Source: JBMOOG01 sp049324535 (GTDB lineage Bacteria; Pseudomonadota; Alphaproteobacteria; Rhodobacterales; Rhodobacteraceae). Taken from it: a stretch of DNA of 64,000 nt. Within the stretch, counting starts at the first letter, position 1. Every line of letters begins with the position of its first letter. The position numbers and the translations under genes were made by a program. The DNA is taken from NCBI GenBank assembly GCA_049324535.1, contig JBMOOG010000014.1, positions 1 to 64,000 of the forward strand, written 5' to 3'. The notes below the pieces were generated by a model. It was not told the origin of the DNA, made no database searches, and saw nothing but the letters and a program-made list of their open reading frames with translations. Below, one piece after another: positions 45,283-54,576 of the stretch.

Positions 45283-46902
45283 TCAGACAAGCTTGGCCAC
45301 GGCCCGCAGCTCGAATTTCTGGATCTTGCCGGTCGAGGTCTTGGGAAGATCGGCGAAGATCACGTGCTTGGGGGTCTTGAACCCCGCCAGCCGCGCCCGG
45401 CAATGGGCGATGAGTTCGGCCTCGGTCGCCTGCATTCCGGGCTTCAGTTCGACGAAGGCGCAGGGCACCTCGCCCCATTTCTCGTCCGGCTTGGCGACGA
45501 CGGCGCAGAGGCTGACCGCCGGGTGATGCATGAGCGCCCCCTCGACCTCGACGGAGCTCACGTTCTCGCCGCCCGAGATGATGATGTCCTTGGCGCGGTC
45601 GGTGATCTTCAGATAGCCGTCCGGGTGCTGGAAGGCGATGTCGCCCGACCGGAACCAGCCGCCCTTGAACGCCTCGCGGGTCGCCTCGGGATTGCGGTAG
45701 TAGCCCTTCATCACCAGGTTGCCGCGCAGGGCGATCTCGCCCAGGTGCTGGCCATCGCGCGGGACCGGCCGGCCCTTGATGTCGTGGACTTCGGCGCCCT
45801 CGAGCGTCGCCATGCGGACACCGGTGCGCGCCTTCAGGGCCGCGCGTTCATCGCCCCCTATCCCGTCCCAGGCCGGTTGCCACAGACATTCGACCGCGGG
45901 CCCGTAGGTCTCGGTCAGCCCGTAGACCTGCGTGACGTTGAACCCGAGCGGCTCGATCGCGGCCAGCGTCGCCGCCGGCGGCGGGGCGCCGGCGGTGAAG
46001 ACCTCGACGACATGACCGAAGGGCCGCCGCTCGCCAGCCGGGGCGTTGATGAGCATGTTGAGGACGATCGGCGCGCCGCCGAAATGGGTGACACCTTCAT
46101 CGGCGATGGCGTCGTAGATCGCCCGCGCGGTGATGTCGCGGCAGCAGACGAGGGTGCCGCCCACCAGGGGCAGCGTCCAGGCGTGGCACCAGCCGTTGCA
46201 GTGGAAGAGGGGCACGATCGTCAGGTAGACCGGGAAGAGCTGCATCCGCCAGCCGATGATGTTGGCCGTCGCCGCCAGCGCGGCGCCCCGATGGTGATAG
46301 ACCACCCCCTTGGGCCGCCCGGTGGTGCCCGAGGTGTAGTTGATCGCGATCGATTCCCATTCGTCCTCGGGGAAGATCCAGGGCGCGGCGGGATCGCCGC
46401 CCGCCATCAGTTCGTCCCAGGTCGCGTGATGGCCCGAGGCGGTCTGGCCCTCGTCCACCACCTCGACGATCTCGGGCCGGGGTCCGGTCATCTGCCGCAG
46501 CGCGGACTCGGCAAGGGGCACAAGCGTCGAGTCGACCAGAACGATCCTCGCCCCCGCGTGTTCGAGAATGTAGACCACGGTGTCCACGTCGAGCCGGGTG
46601 TTGATGGTGTTGAGCACCGCGCCCGCGGCGGGCACCCCGAAATGCGCGATGACCTGCTGCGGGATGTTGGGCAGGAGAGTCGCGACCACATCGCCGGGCC
46701 GGATGCCCCGCAGAGCCAGGGCCGAGGCAAGCCGGCTGACCTCGGCGGCATACTCGGCATAGGTCAGACGAGTCGATTTCCAGACCAGCGCGGTCCGGTC
46801 GGCAAAGACGTCGGCCGCGCGGGCCAGATGCGACAGGGGGGTAAGCGGCGCATGGTTCGCGGCGCATTTCTCCAGTCCGGTCTCATCCGCAAGCCAGCCC
46901 AT
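45283..46902 (-). CDS. AMP-forming acyl-CoA synthetase
   Basis: 539-residue adenylate-forming ligase of the medium/long-chain type. Key motifs: NYTSGTTGRPKGVVYHHRG, VYGLTETYGPAVE, WFRSGDIAFQHPDGYLKITDRAKDIIISGGENVSSVEVE, and TSTGKIQKFELR with the catalytic lysine. Start at 46902 (MGWLADETGLEK) with GGGGAGGACGGGA upstream; the longer frame to 47238 lies over the divergent transporter. It would feed the beta-oxidation genes of the window. Exact chain length is unknown; DMSP-derived substrates are possible in marine relatives but unsupported here. Confidence 0.9.
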   Translation of the reverse strand: MGWLADETGLEKCAANHAPLTPLSHLARAADVFADRTALVWKSTRLTYAEYAAEVSRLASALALRGIRPGDVVATLLPNIPQQVIAHFGVPAAGAVLNTINTRLDVDTVVYILEHAGARIVLVDSTLVPLAESALRQMTGPRPEIVEVVDEGQTASGHHATWDELMAGGDPAAPWIFPEDEWESIAINYTSGTTGRPKGVVYHHRGAALAATANIIGWRMQLFPVYLTIVPLFHCNGWCHAWTLPLVGGTLVCCRDITARAIYDAIADEGVTHFGGAPIVLNMLINAPAGERRPFGHVVEVFTAGAPPPAATLAAIEPLGFNVTQVYGLTETYGPAVECLWQPAWDGIGGDERAALKARTGVRMATLEGAEVHDIKGRPVPRDGQHLGEIALRGNLVMKGYYRNPEATREAFKGGWFRSGDIAFQHPDGYLKITDRAKDIIISGGENVSSVEVEGALMHHPAVSLCAVVAKPDEKWGEVPCAFVELKPGMQATEAELIAHCRARLAGFKTPKHVIFADLPKTSTGKIQKFELRAVAKLV

Positions 46903-46989
46903 TCCCGTCCTCCCCGACGATGCGTGTCGCAATCGGGCGCGATTATCGGCGAGCGCCACGCTTGTTGGAAGGCAGGAATTGAGGCGGGG

Positions 46990-47919
46990 ATGCATGCAAT
47001 GACGGCAAGGGCGGCCAATGCGACACTGGCGGCGGCGGGGCTGATCCTCGGCTATGCGGTCATCATCGCCTTTACCGACAATTATGTGCGGGTCATCGCG
47101 GCCGAGGGCGGGCTGTGGCAGTTCCACGCGACGCGCACCGCGATGGCGCTGGCGATCGCGGGGCTTGTGGCGGTTCCGCTCGGCCTGAGGCTGCGTCCGG
47201 TCAATCCGCGCGCGGTCCTTGCGCGCAGCGTCATCCACGCCTGCGCGATGGTGGTCTATTTCGGCTGCCTCGCCTTCCTGCCGGTGGCGGTGGTCGCGGC
47301 GGGTCTCTTCACGGCGCCGATCTTCGTGCTTCTCATCGCGCGCTACGCCTATGCGCGGCCGATCGGTCCCGTCCGCATCCTGGCCGTGGCGGTCGGCTTT
47401 CTGGGCGTGATCCTCGTGCTGGGTCCGGCCCGCGATACCGGAGGGGTGGCGGCCGCCGCGCCGGTGGTCGCCGGGGCGCTCTACGCGCTGGGCAACGTCG
47501 CGACCCGCGAATGGTGCCCGCAGGAAAGCGCCGAGACGCTGACGCTGGGCTTCTTTCTCTTGCTGGGCGTGTTCGGCCTTTTCGGCATGGCGGGACTTGC
47601 GCTCTGGGCGCCGGCGGTGCCCGACGGAGCCGCCGGCTTCGTCCTGCGGGGGTTCGTCTGGCCCTCGGGCACCTTTCTCTTCTGGACCTTCGTGCAGGCA
47701 CTGGGGTCGCTGGTGGGCGTGGCGATGATGGTGCGCGCCTACCAGATCGCGGACGCAAGCCGCGTCGCGATCTTCGAATACGTCATCCTGCCGGCCTCGG
47801 CCTTCTGGAGCTGGGCTCTCTGGGGCGAGACGCTGGACCGGCAGGCGTGGCTGGGGATCGGTCTCATCATCGCGGCCGGGGCGATGATCGTGATCCGCGC
47901 CGAGGGCCGTCGCGGATGA
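46990..47919 (+). CDS. EamA/DMT-family transporter
   Basis: 309-residue protein with about ten membrane helices in two five-helix halves, as in drug/metabolite transporters (EamA). The first half carries the pattern LWQFHATRTAMALAIAGL and a helix with YFGCLAFLPVAVVAAGLF; the second ends in YVILPASAFWSWALWGETLDRQAWLGIGLIIAAG, typical for EamA. Start ATG at 46990; a second in-frame ATG at 46999 is possible. Substrate unknown. Its stop overlaps the sulfotransferase start (ATGA). Confidence 0.85.
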   Translation: MHAMTARAANATLAAAGLILGYAVIIAFTDNYVRVIAAEGGLWQFHATRTAMALAIAGLVAVPLGLRLRPVNPRAVLARSVIHACAMVVYFGCLAFLPVAVVAAGLFTAPIFVLLIARYAYARPIGPVRILAVAVGFLGVILVLGPARDTGGVAAAAPVVAGALYALGNVATREWCPQESAETLTLGFFLLLGVFGLFGMAGLALWAPAVPDGAAGFVLRGFVWPSGTFLFWTFVQALGSLVGVAMMVRAYQIADASRVAIFEYVILPASAFWSWALWGETLDRQAWLGIGLIIAAGAMIVIRAEGRRG

Positions 47920-48569
47920 TCGTGTCCCCCGGGCGGAACTTCGTCTTCGTGCATGTGCCGAAGACCGGCGGCACCGCGCTGGCGCTGGCGCTCGAGGCGC
48001 GGGCGCAGGCCGACGACATTCTGATCGGGGACACGCCCAAGGCCCGGCTCCGGCGCGGGCGGCTGGCCGCCCTTCCGGTGCGGGGCCGGCTCTGGAAGCA
48101 TTCGACGCTTGCCGATCTCGATGGGTGGCTCGGGGCCGACGACCTTGCGCGGATGTTCGTCTTCACGCTGGTGCGCAATCCCTGGGACCGGATGCTCAGC
48201 CTTTACGCCTGGTCACGGGCGCAAAGGTTCCGGCATCCGGTGGTCGCGCTTGCGCAGTCGGCCGATTTCACGGGGTTCCTGCGCGACCCCGACCTTCAGG
48301 CGCGCGTGATGGCCGCCCCTGTGGCGGCCTACGTGACCGATGCCTCCGGTCGTGAACGCTGCGACGCCTTCGTGCGCCTCGAGCATTTCGCCGAGGATGT
48401 CGCCCCGGTCGAGGACCATCTCGGCTTTGCGCTAGGACCGCTGCCCCGGGCCAACGCCTCGGACCGTCCGCGCGACTGGCGGACGGCCTATGATGACGAG
48501 GGCCGCGAGATCGTTGCGCGCCTCTGCGCCGACGACATCCGGCGCTTCGGCTATCGCTTCGACCCCTGA
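47916..48569 (+). CDS. sulfotransferase family protein
   Basis: 217-residue soluble sulfotransferase-like protein. The 5'-phosphosulfate loop is FVHVPKTGGTALA (about 10-22), and the 3'-phosphate motif is TLVRNPWDRMLSLYAW (about 84-99), both as in sulfotransferase family 2 using PAPS. The acceptor is unknown; bacterial members act on polysaccharides, glycolipids or small molecules. It starts inside the transporter stop, so the two are translationally coupled. It converges on fadJ. Confidence 0.85.
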   Translation: MIVSPGRNFVFVHVPKTGGTALALALEARAQADDILIGDTPKARLRRGRLAALPVRGRLWKHSTLADLDGWLGADDLARMFVFTLVRNPWDRMLSLYAWSRAQRFRHPVVALAQSADFTGFLRDPDLQARVMAAPVAAYVTDASGRERCDAFVRLEHFAEDVAPVEDHLGFALGPLPRANASDRPRDWRTAYDDEGREIVARLCADDIRRFGYRFDP

Positions 48570-48597
48570 GCGGCCGGCAACCGTGGCCCCTGGGCCG

Positions 48598-50799
48598 TCA
48601 GGCGGCCTTGGCCGGCTGTCCGAAGCGCCCGTAGAAGGTCTCGCCGCGCTCGGCCATCTCGCGCAGCAGGCGCGGCGGCTCGAACCGCGGACCGAAGCGG
48701 CGCGCGAGGTCCTCCGAGAGCTCGACCGCCCGTGCCGCGCCGAGGATGTCGAGCCAGCCGAAGGGCCCGCCCGACCAGGGGGCGAACCCCCAGCCGAGGA
48801 TTGCGCCCACGTCGCCTTCGCGGATGTCGGTAAGCACACCGGCCTCGAGCGCGCGCACCGCCTCGAGCACCTGCGCGAAGAGAAGGCGATGCTGCACCTC
48901 GGCCAGATCGGGCTGGATCGCGGCCTCGGGCCATTCCTTCGCCAGCCCGTCCCACAGACCGAGACGGCCGCCCTTCGCGTCGTAAGCGTAGAAGCCCGCG
49001 TTCGACTTGCGGCCAAGCCGGCCCATGTCGGCCATGCGGAACAGGACCGCGTCCACCGCGCCGTCCGGATAGGCATCGCCCATCGCGGCCTTCGTCGCCT
49101 TGGCGATCTTCACCCCGAGGTCGATCGAGGTCTCGTCCACCAGTTGCAGCGGGCCAAGCGGCATTCCGACCAGTTTGGCGGCGTTCTCGACCAGGGCCGG
49201 GGTGACGCCTTCGGCCACCATGCGGATGCCTTCGTTGATGTAGGGGATGATGCAGCGGTTGGCGTAGAAGAAGCGCGCATCATTCACGACGATCGGCGTC
49301 TTGCGGATCTGGCGCACGAAATCGAGCGCCTTGGCCACCGCGATGTCGCCGGTCTGACGGCCCCGGATGATCTCGACCAGCATCATCTTGTCCACGGGGC
49401 TGAAGAAGTGGATGCCGATGAAGCGGTCGGGCCGGATGCTGGCCTTCGCCAGGTCGCTGATCGGAAGCGTCGAGGTGTTGGTGGCAAAGACCGCGTCCGT
49501 GCCGATCACCGCCTCGGCCGACCGGGTCACTCCGGCCTTGACGCTCGGATCCTCGAAGACGGCCTCGACGACCAGATCGGCCCCGGCCAGTGCGGCATAG
49601 TCGGTGGTGGCGGTGATCCGCGACAGGACCTCGGCCTTCCTTTCGGCCGTCACCTTGCCGCGCTTCATCCCCTTGTCGAGCAGGTCGGCGGAATGCGCCT
49701 TGCCGCGGTCGGCGGCCTCCTGCGTCGCGTCGATCAGCACCACCTCGATGCCGGCGTTGGCGCTGACATAGGCGATGCCCGCACCCATCATGCCGGCGCC
49801 GAGGACGCCGAGTTTTCGCACCTTCTGGTCAGCGACCTTCGGCCGGTTCGCGCCCTTTTCCAGCGCCTCCTTGTTGAGGAAGAGCGACCGGATCATCGCC
49901 GAGGACGAGGGGTTCATCAGCACCGAGGTGAACCAGCGCGCCTCGATCTTCAGCGCGGTGTCGAAGGGCACGAGCGCGCCTTCATAGACCGCGGCCAGAA
50001 GCGCCTTCGCCGCCGGATAGACGCCCTGCGTCTTGCCCAGCACCATCGCGTTCGCGCCAACGAAGGTCATGTAGCCGGCCGGGTTGTAGGGCGCACCCCC
50101 CGGCATCTTCCAGCCCTTCTGGTCCCAGGGGCGCACGCAATCGGCATCGGTGGCGCCGAGGATCCATTCCTTCGCCCGCGACAGCAACTGGTCGGGGGCC
50201 ACGACCTCGTCGATCAGCCCCGCACCCTTGGCCGCCTTCGGGTCCAGCATCTTGCCTTCCAGAAGCACCGGCGCCGCCGCCATCGCGCCGACCATGCGCG
50301 AATAGCGGGTGGTGCCGCCGCCGCCGGGGAAGAGGCCCACGAGGATCTCCGGCAGGCCGATCCTTGCCTTCGGGCTGTCGGCCATGATCCGGCGGTGGCA
50401 GGCCAGCGCGATCTCGGTGCCGATGCCGGCCGAGGTGCCGGGAATGGCGCAGACCACGGGCTTGGCGCCCTTCAGCGTCTTGGGGTCCATGCCCGCCCGT
50501 TCCAGCTTGCGCAGGATGTGGTGGCCCGACATGGTGAAGTCGAAAAGCGCCTGAGCCGGATTGTCGCCCGCCTCGTCGCGGATGCGCGCCAGCACGTTCA
50601 GGTCCATCCCCCCGGCGAAGCTCTCCTTGCCCGAGGTCACGATGATCCCCTTGACCGACGCATCGCCGAGCGCGCGGTCGACAAGAGCGTTGAATTCGGC
50701 GAAGCCCTCGCGGGTCATCACGTTCATCGACTTGCCGGGCAGATCCCAGGTGATCGTCGCGATGCCGTCGGCGTCGGTGGCGTAGTGGAATTCGGTCAT
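48598..50799 (-). CDS. fadJ: bifunctional enoyl-CoA hydratase / 3-hydroxyacyl-CoA dehydrogenase
   Basis: 733 residues. The crotonase domain (about 1-190) has GTSAGIGTEIALACH and GLPEILVGLFPGGGGTTR, with an oxyanion-hole sequence ESFAGGMDLN. The dehydrogenase begins at KLGVLGAGMMGAGIAYVSANAG with GxGxxG for NAD, then HFFSPVDKMMLVEII containing the catalytic histidine. It carries steps two and three of beta-oxidation, acting with the thiolase and dehydrogenase of the same strand. The ATG overlaps the stop of a bicupin gene, so three small genes lie between thiolase and fadJ. Confidence 0.93.
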   Translation of the reverse strand: MTEFHYATDADGIATITWDLPGKSMNVMTREGFAEFNALVDRALGDASVKGIIVTSGKESFAGGMDLNVLARIRDEAGDNPAQALFDFTMSGHHILRKLERAGMDPKTLKGAKPVVCAIPGTSAGIGTEIALACHRRIMADSPKARIGLPEILVGLFPGGGGTTRYSRMVGAMAAAPVLLEGKMLDPKAAKGAGLIDEVVAPDQLLSRAKEWILGATDADCVRPWDQKGWKMPGGAPYNPAGYMTFVGANAMVLGKTQGVYPAAKALLAAVYEGALVPFDTALKIEARWFTSVLMNPSSSAMIRSLFLNKEALEKGANRPKVADQKVRKLGVLGAGMMGAGIAYVSANAGIEVVLIDATQEAADRGKAHSADLLDKGMKRGKVTAERKAEVLSRITATTDYAALAGADLVVEAVFEDPSVKAGVTRSAEAVIGTDAVFATNTSTLPISDLAKASIRPDRFIGIHFFSPVDKMMLVEIIRGRQTGDIAVAKALDFVRQIRKTPIVVNDARFFYANRCIIPYINEGIRMVAEGVTPALVENAAKLVGMPLGPLQLVDETSIDLGVKIAKATKAAMGDAYPDGAVDAVLFRMADMGRLGRKSNAGFYAYDAKGGRLGLWDGLAKEWPEAAIQPDLAEVQHRLLFAQVLEAVRALEAGVLTDIREGDVGAILGWGFAPWSGGPFGWLDILGAARAVELSEDLARRFGPRFEPPRLLREMAERGETFYGRFGQPAKAA

Positions 50800-51773
50800 G
50801 ATCGTTCTCCTGTCGCGCGGGGGCGGCCGTCGGCGTGCCGATACCGGCGCGCGGCGCCGTCCTTCACGCTGATGAGGTCGTGGTCGGGGTAATGGACGGC
50901 ATCCCGCTCAAGCCGGGTGCCGAGGGTGAGATAGTCGGCCGGCCGGCCGGTGCGGTTCTCGAGGCAATGGCCGATGGCGCGTCCCGCGGGCCAGCAGACC
51001 ATGTCGCCGGGGCCGAGCGTCGTCTCGACGTCCTCGACCAGCGTCGGATGGCCGTCGAGGACATAGATCATCTCGTCCTCGGCCTCGTGCCAGTGGCGGA
51101 ACGACGAGGCGCTGCCCGGCGGCAGGCGTTCGAGATGCACGCCGAACTGGCTGAGGCCGCCCCGTTCGCCCAGCACGGCATGGCTGTAGCCGCCCAGCGT
51201 GAGGCCGAGCACCGGATGGACGAAGGGCGGCTCGGCCACCCAGGTCCGGTCGGCCGCGCGCTGGATGCGTTCGGCCGGGGTCGAGGGGTCGAAGGGACGG
51301 CCCCAGACCGGGGCCAGCCCGCGAAGCCATTCGGGCAGCTCGCCCTGCCGCAGGACGTCGCCGTCCGGCCCGAGAAGGCGCCAGTCGGTCAGCCCGTTCA
51401 CCTGCCGGCGCCCGCTGTCGGGGTAGGTGCAGACGTCCCCGGCGACCCGGCTGCCCGCGATCAGGTAGCGCACCGGCGCATCGCCCCGATTGACGATCTG
51501 ATGCGCATTCGGATCGCCGTGACGCCAGCAAAGGGCATCGCCGGGGCCAAGCCCGTGGTCGCCGTCATCATCGACCAGCACCGGGTGGCCTTCGATGACG
51601 AACAGGAATTCGTCCTCGGCGGAATGCCAGTGCCGCTGCGAGGACCGCGCCCCCGGCGGCAGGGTTTCAAGATGGGCCCCGAACTGGGTCAGGCCGCCGG
51701 CATCCGACAGATGCAGGGTCTCGGCGCCGTCGGCGGCGCGATGACGCGGTGCGGCGGCCGGATCGACGATCAT
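50796..51773 (-). CDS. bicupin protein in the beta-oxidation operon
   Basis: 325 residues with two cupin repeats that are clearly homologous to each other. Repeat 1 has RHWHSAEDEFLFVIEG (H48, H50, E53) and H91 in the second motif; repeat 2 has RHWHEAEDEMIYVLDG (H227, H229, E232) and H269. Both keep all the metal-ligand positions. The same repeat unit makes up the 156-residue cupin two genes upstream. Overlaps by ATGA link it to the NTF2-like gene before it and fadJ after it. Substrate is unknown; a metal-dependent dioxygenase, or a sensor of acyl derivatives are possibilities only. Confidence 0.85.
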   Translation of the reverse strand: MIVDPAAAPRHRAADGAETLHLSDAGGLTQFGAHLETLPPGARSSQRHWHSAEDEFLFVIEGHPVLVDDDGDHGLGPGDALCWRHGDPNAHQIVNRGDAPVRYLIAGSRVAGDVCTYPDSGRRQVNGLTDWRLLGPDGDVLRQGELPEWLRGLAPVWGRPFDPSTPAERIQRAADRTWVAEPPFVHPVLGLTLGGYSHAVLGERGGLSQFGVHLERLPPGSASSFRHWHEAEDEMIYVLDGHPTLVEDVETTLGPGDMVCWPAGRAIGHCLENRTGRPADYLTLGTRLERDAVHYPDHDLISVKDGAARRYRHADGRPRATGERS

Positions 51774-52234
51774 GCGGGGCGCCTCATCTCCGGGCCGCGG
51801 GTGAGCGCGTGGCCGAAGATCACCGAAGGGTCGAGCGGCCAGGCCGCGGAGGAAAACGGATAGCTCGCCTCGGTGAAGCGCCAGGCTCCGCTCTCCCGGC
51901 GCACCAGCGCCGCGGAGGCGGCATGCGGCGGCTGGATCCTCTCGCCGCCCGCGATCATGTGGGTGAAGTGCCAGCCGACGATGCGGTCCGATCGCTGGAA
52001 CTGCGCCTCGCGCGCCAGCCGTTCATAATGCGTGACCCCCCGCTGCGCGAGCCCCTGCGAAAGCGTCCGGAAGCTCGCTTCCGCCTCATCCGCCGAGGTC
52101 AGCACGAGGTCGGCATCGCTCAGGCGCAGCAGATAGGGCAGCTCGATCATCGCGACATAGGCCGCGAAGTCCCCGGCCAGGACCGCGGCGGAGACCGTGT
52201 CGAGCGCCCTCTGGTAGATCGCCAGCGGTGTCAT
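51770..52234 (-). CDS. NTF2/SnoaL-like small protein
   Basis: 154 residues with a helix (TPLAIYQRALDTVSAAVLAGDFAAYVAMI) followed by strands, including the RIVGWHFTHMIAGGERI and GAWRFTEASYPF turns. The order and the length are like NTF2/SnoaL-fold proteins, often with a ligand cavity. No catalytic dyad can be named. It overlaps both flanking cupin genes by four bases, implying one translational unit. Family call is low to moderate. Confidence 0.65.
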   Translation of the reverse strand: MTPLAIYQRALDTVSAAVLAGDFAAYVAMIELPYLLRLSDADLVLTSADEAEASFRTLSQGLAQRGVTHYERLAREAQFQRSDRIVGWHFTHMIAGGERIQPPHAASAALVRRESGAWRFTEASYPFSSAAWPLDPSVIFGHALTRGPEMRRPA

Positions 52235-52701
52235 CGCGGCCCGTTCCACGGCGTGCCGTCGCGATAGGTGATCTCGGCCTTTCCGCCCTCGAGCCGAAGG
52301 CACATGTCCACGTCCGAATAGTGCGCGACCTCGCGCGGGGCGCGGGTCCCGACGACGAGGAATCGCGCCACCCGGTCCGAGCGGTTGATGAAGTGGTGCC
52401 CGTTGCGGTCGCCGGCCGGGAAGGCCGCGCAGTCGCCCGGCCGCATGACCGTCTCGCCCTCGTCCTGGATCAGCGTGCATTCGCCCTCGGTCACCATGAC
52501 GAACTCGTCCTCGTTCTCGTGCCAGTGCCGCAGCGAGGAGAGCGCACCGGGTTCGAGGGTCACGAGGTTGGCGCCGAACTGGGTCAGCCCGCCCGCGTCG
52601 CCGAGGCGCAGGGACGAGCGCCCCTTCATCATCTCGGCGTATGGCGCCGGGTAGATCGAGCCTGTCCGGACCGGGACCGTGTCGAGCTTGATGACCGGCA
52701 T
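52231..52701 (-). CDS. monocupin protein in the beta-oxidation operon
   Basis: 156 residues, a single cupin with LRHWHENEDEFVMVTEG (H59, H61, E64) and a second motif MRPGDCAAFPAGDRNGHHF. The segment GGLTQFGANLVTLEPGALSS matches the repeats of the downstream bicupin, so all three cupin units come from one ancestor. It starts two bases after the thiolase stop and overlaps the NTF2-like gene. Function unknown. Confidence 0.87.
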   Translation of the reverse strand: MPVIKLDTVPVRTGSIYPAPYAEMMKGRSSLRLGDAGGLTQFGANLVTLEPGALSSLRHWHENEDEFVMVTEGECTLIQDEGETVMRPGDCAAFPAGDRNGHHFINRSDRVARFLVVGTRAPREVAHYSDVDMCLRLEGGKAEITYRDGTPWNGPR

Positions 52702-52703
52702 CG

Positions 52704-53915
52704 TCAGATCCTTTCGATGATCGTGGCCGCGCCCATGCCGGAGGCGACACAGAGTGTCGCAAGCCCCGTGCCCTTGCCGGTCCGTTCGAGTTCGTCGAGG
52801 AGGGTGCCGAGGATGATGGCGCCCGTGGCCCCCAGCGGATGGCCCATGGCGATGGCGCCGCCGTTCACGTTCACCTTGTCCGGCGCCACGTCGAAGGCCT
52901 GCATGAAGCGCAGCACGACCGCGGCGAAGGCCTCGTTCACCTCGAAGAGGTCGATGTCGGAGATCGCCATGCCCGCGGCCGCCAGCGCGCGCTCGGTGAC
53001 CGGGACCGGCCCGGTCAGCATGATGGTCGGGTCGGTGCCGATCTTGGCGGTGGCACGGATGCGGGCGCGCGGTCTCAGCCCGTGCATCTTGCCGAATTCG
53101 GCCGAGCCGATCAGCACGGCCGCGGCGCCATCCACGATCCCGCTCGAGTTGCCGGCGTGGTGGATGTGTTCGATCCGCTCGAGATGCGGATACTTCATCA
53201 GCGCCACCTTGTCGAAGCCGGGCATCACCTCGCCCATGTCCTTGAACGAGGGCTTGAGCGCGCCGAGCGTCTGCATGTCGGTGCCCGGCCGCATGTATTC
53301 GTCGCGGTCGAGGATCACGAGACCGTTCTGGTCGCGGATCGGCACCACCGACTTCGCAAACCGGTTGTCGGCCCAGGCCTCGGCGGCCCGGCGCTGGCTT
53401 TCGACGGCCAGCGCATCGGCGTCGTCGCGCGAGAAGCCGAACTCGGTCGCGATGATGTCGGCGGAGATCCCCTGCGGCACGAAGTAGGTCTTCATCGCCA
53501 GCGTCGGATCGACCGCAATGGCCGCGCCGTCCGAGCCCATCGCCACCCGGCCCATCATCTCGACGCCGCCGGCGATGTAGCCCTGGCCGGCACCGGCCTT
53601 GACCTGGTTCGCGGCCAGGTTCACCGCCTCGAGCCCTGAGGCGCAGAAGCGGTTGATGGAAAGGCCGGGAATGCGCTCGTCGAGGTCCGACATCAGCACC
53701 GCCGATCGGGCGAGGCAGCCGCCCTGTTCGCCGACCTGCGTGGCGTTGCCCCAGATCACATCCTCCACCGCATGGCCGTGCAGGCCATTGCGATGGGCGA
53801 TGGCGTTCAGGATCCGCGCCGACAGCGCGACCGATGTCACCTCGTGCAGGCTGCCGTCCGGGCGCCCCTTGCCGCGCGGGCTGCGGATGGCGTCGTAGAT
53901 GAAGGCGTCGCTCAT
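52704..53915 (-). CDS. fadA: acetyl-CoA acyltransferase (thiolase)
   Basis: 403-residue thiolase that splits 3-oxoacyl-CoA, or condenses two acetyl-CoA. The nucleophile C91 is in INRFCASGLEAVNLA; NEAFAAVVL, the histidine of GGAIAMGHPLGATGA and the second cysteine in LCVASGMGAA are present. Length and N-terminal SDAFIYDAIRSPRGKGRPDGSLHEV fit FadA/FadI-type degradative thiolases of Rhodobacteraceae. Follows GST by ten bases and precedes a cupin by two. Whether long- or short-chain-specific is not decidable. Confidence 0.94.
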   Translation of the reverse strand: MSDAFIYDAIRSPRGKGRPDGSLHEVTSVALSARILNAIAHRNGLHGHAVEDVIWGNATQVGEQGGCLARSAVLMSDLDERIPGLSINRFCASGLEAVNLAANQVKAGAGQGYIAGGVEMMGRVAMGSDGAAIAVDPTLAMKTYFVPQGISADIIATEFGFSRDDADALAVESQRRAAEAWADNRFAKSVVPIRDQNGLVILDRDEYMRPGTDMQTLGALKPSFKDMGEVMPGFDKVALMKYPHLERIEHIHHAGNSSGIVDGAAAVLIGSAEFGKMHGLRPRARIRATAKIGTDPTIMLTGPVPVTERALAAAGMAISDIDLFEVNEAFAAVVLRFMQAFDVAPDKVNVNGGAIAMGHPLGATGAIILGTLLDELERTGKGTGLATLCVASGMGAATIIERI

Positions 53916-53925
53916 GGGGTCCTCC

Positions 53926-54558
53926 TCAGGCGCGGTCCGACGGGCGGCCGGGCATCAGGTCATAGGGGTGTTTCCAGCCGGGCAGGGCCGCGATCCGGCC
54001 GAGCCAGGCGTCGATCGCCGGGAAATCCGAGCGGTCGAAGCCGAAGGGTTCGGGATAGTAGAGATAGCTGCAGCAGGCGAAATCGGCGATGGTCGGCGCC
54101 GCGCCCACGACCCAGTCGCGCTCGTCCAGATGGTGTTCGAGCGTGTGCAGCGCCGCCTGCACGCGGTTGTGGAAGAAGGCGATGGTCTCGCGGGAGCGTT
54201 TCTCGGCGGCGAGGAAGTTCATCATGAAGCGCAGCGAGCCGATCTGCGCCGATCCCTTGTGGTTGTCCCAGAAGAGCCAGCGCAGGACCTCCTCCCGCTG
54301 GTCCGGCGTGCCGAGGAACGCGCCCGTCCTTTCGGCCACATGCAGCTGGATCACCGCCGACTGGGCGATCGCCCGTCCGTCCTCCACCAGAACCGGCGCC
54401 TCGCCCATCGGGTTGATGGCCCGGAAGGCAGGGGTTCGGGTCTCGCCGTGGAAGAAGTCGACGAAGACCGGTTCCCAGTCGTAACCGGAGAGTTCCATGG
54501 TCAGCGCCGCCTTGTAGGCGTTGCCGGATTCCCCGAAACAGTAGAGCTGCGCCGTCAT
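53926..54558 (-). CDS. glutathione S-transferase family protein
   Basis: 210 residues. Thioredoxin-like N-terminal half (LYCFGESGNAYKAALTME, then INPMGEAPVLVEDG with the cis-proline-type GEAPVL, and AQSAVIQLHVAERTG) and an all-helical C-terminal half ending in PTIADFACCSYLYY and WLGRIAALPGWKHPYD. The N-terminal serine in GESGN takes the usual activation position. It leads the thiolase-cupin-fadJ operon. Its leader, just upstream of the ATG, is made of three 36-bp hairpin repeats, and no clear ribosome site is seen. Confidence 0.88.
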   Translation of the reverse strand: MTAQLYCFGESGNAYKAALTMELSGYDWEPVFVDFFHGETRTPAFRAINPMGEAPVLVEDGRAIAQSAVIQLHVAERTGAFLGTPDQREEVLRWLFWDNHKGSAQIGSLRFMMNFLAAEKRSRETIAFFHNRVQAALHTLEHHLDERDWVVGAAPTIADFACCSYLYYPEPFGFDRSDFPAIDAWLGRIAALPGWKHPYDLMPGRPSDRA

Positions 54559-54576
54559 GCCGCCACCCGATCCCGA

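Noticed and set aside
46903..47238. N-terminal extension of the acyl-CoA synthetase
   Set aside because: It lies over the start of the divergent EamA gene; 46902 has GGGGAGG before a conserved MGWLADE start.
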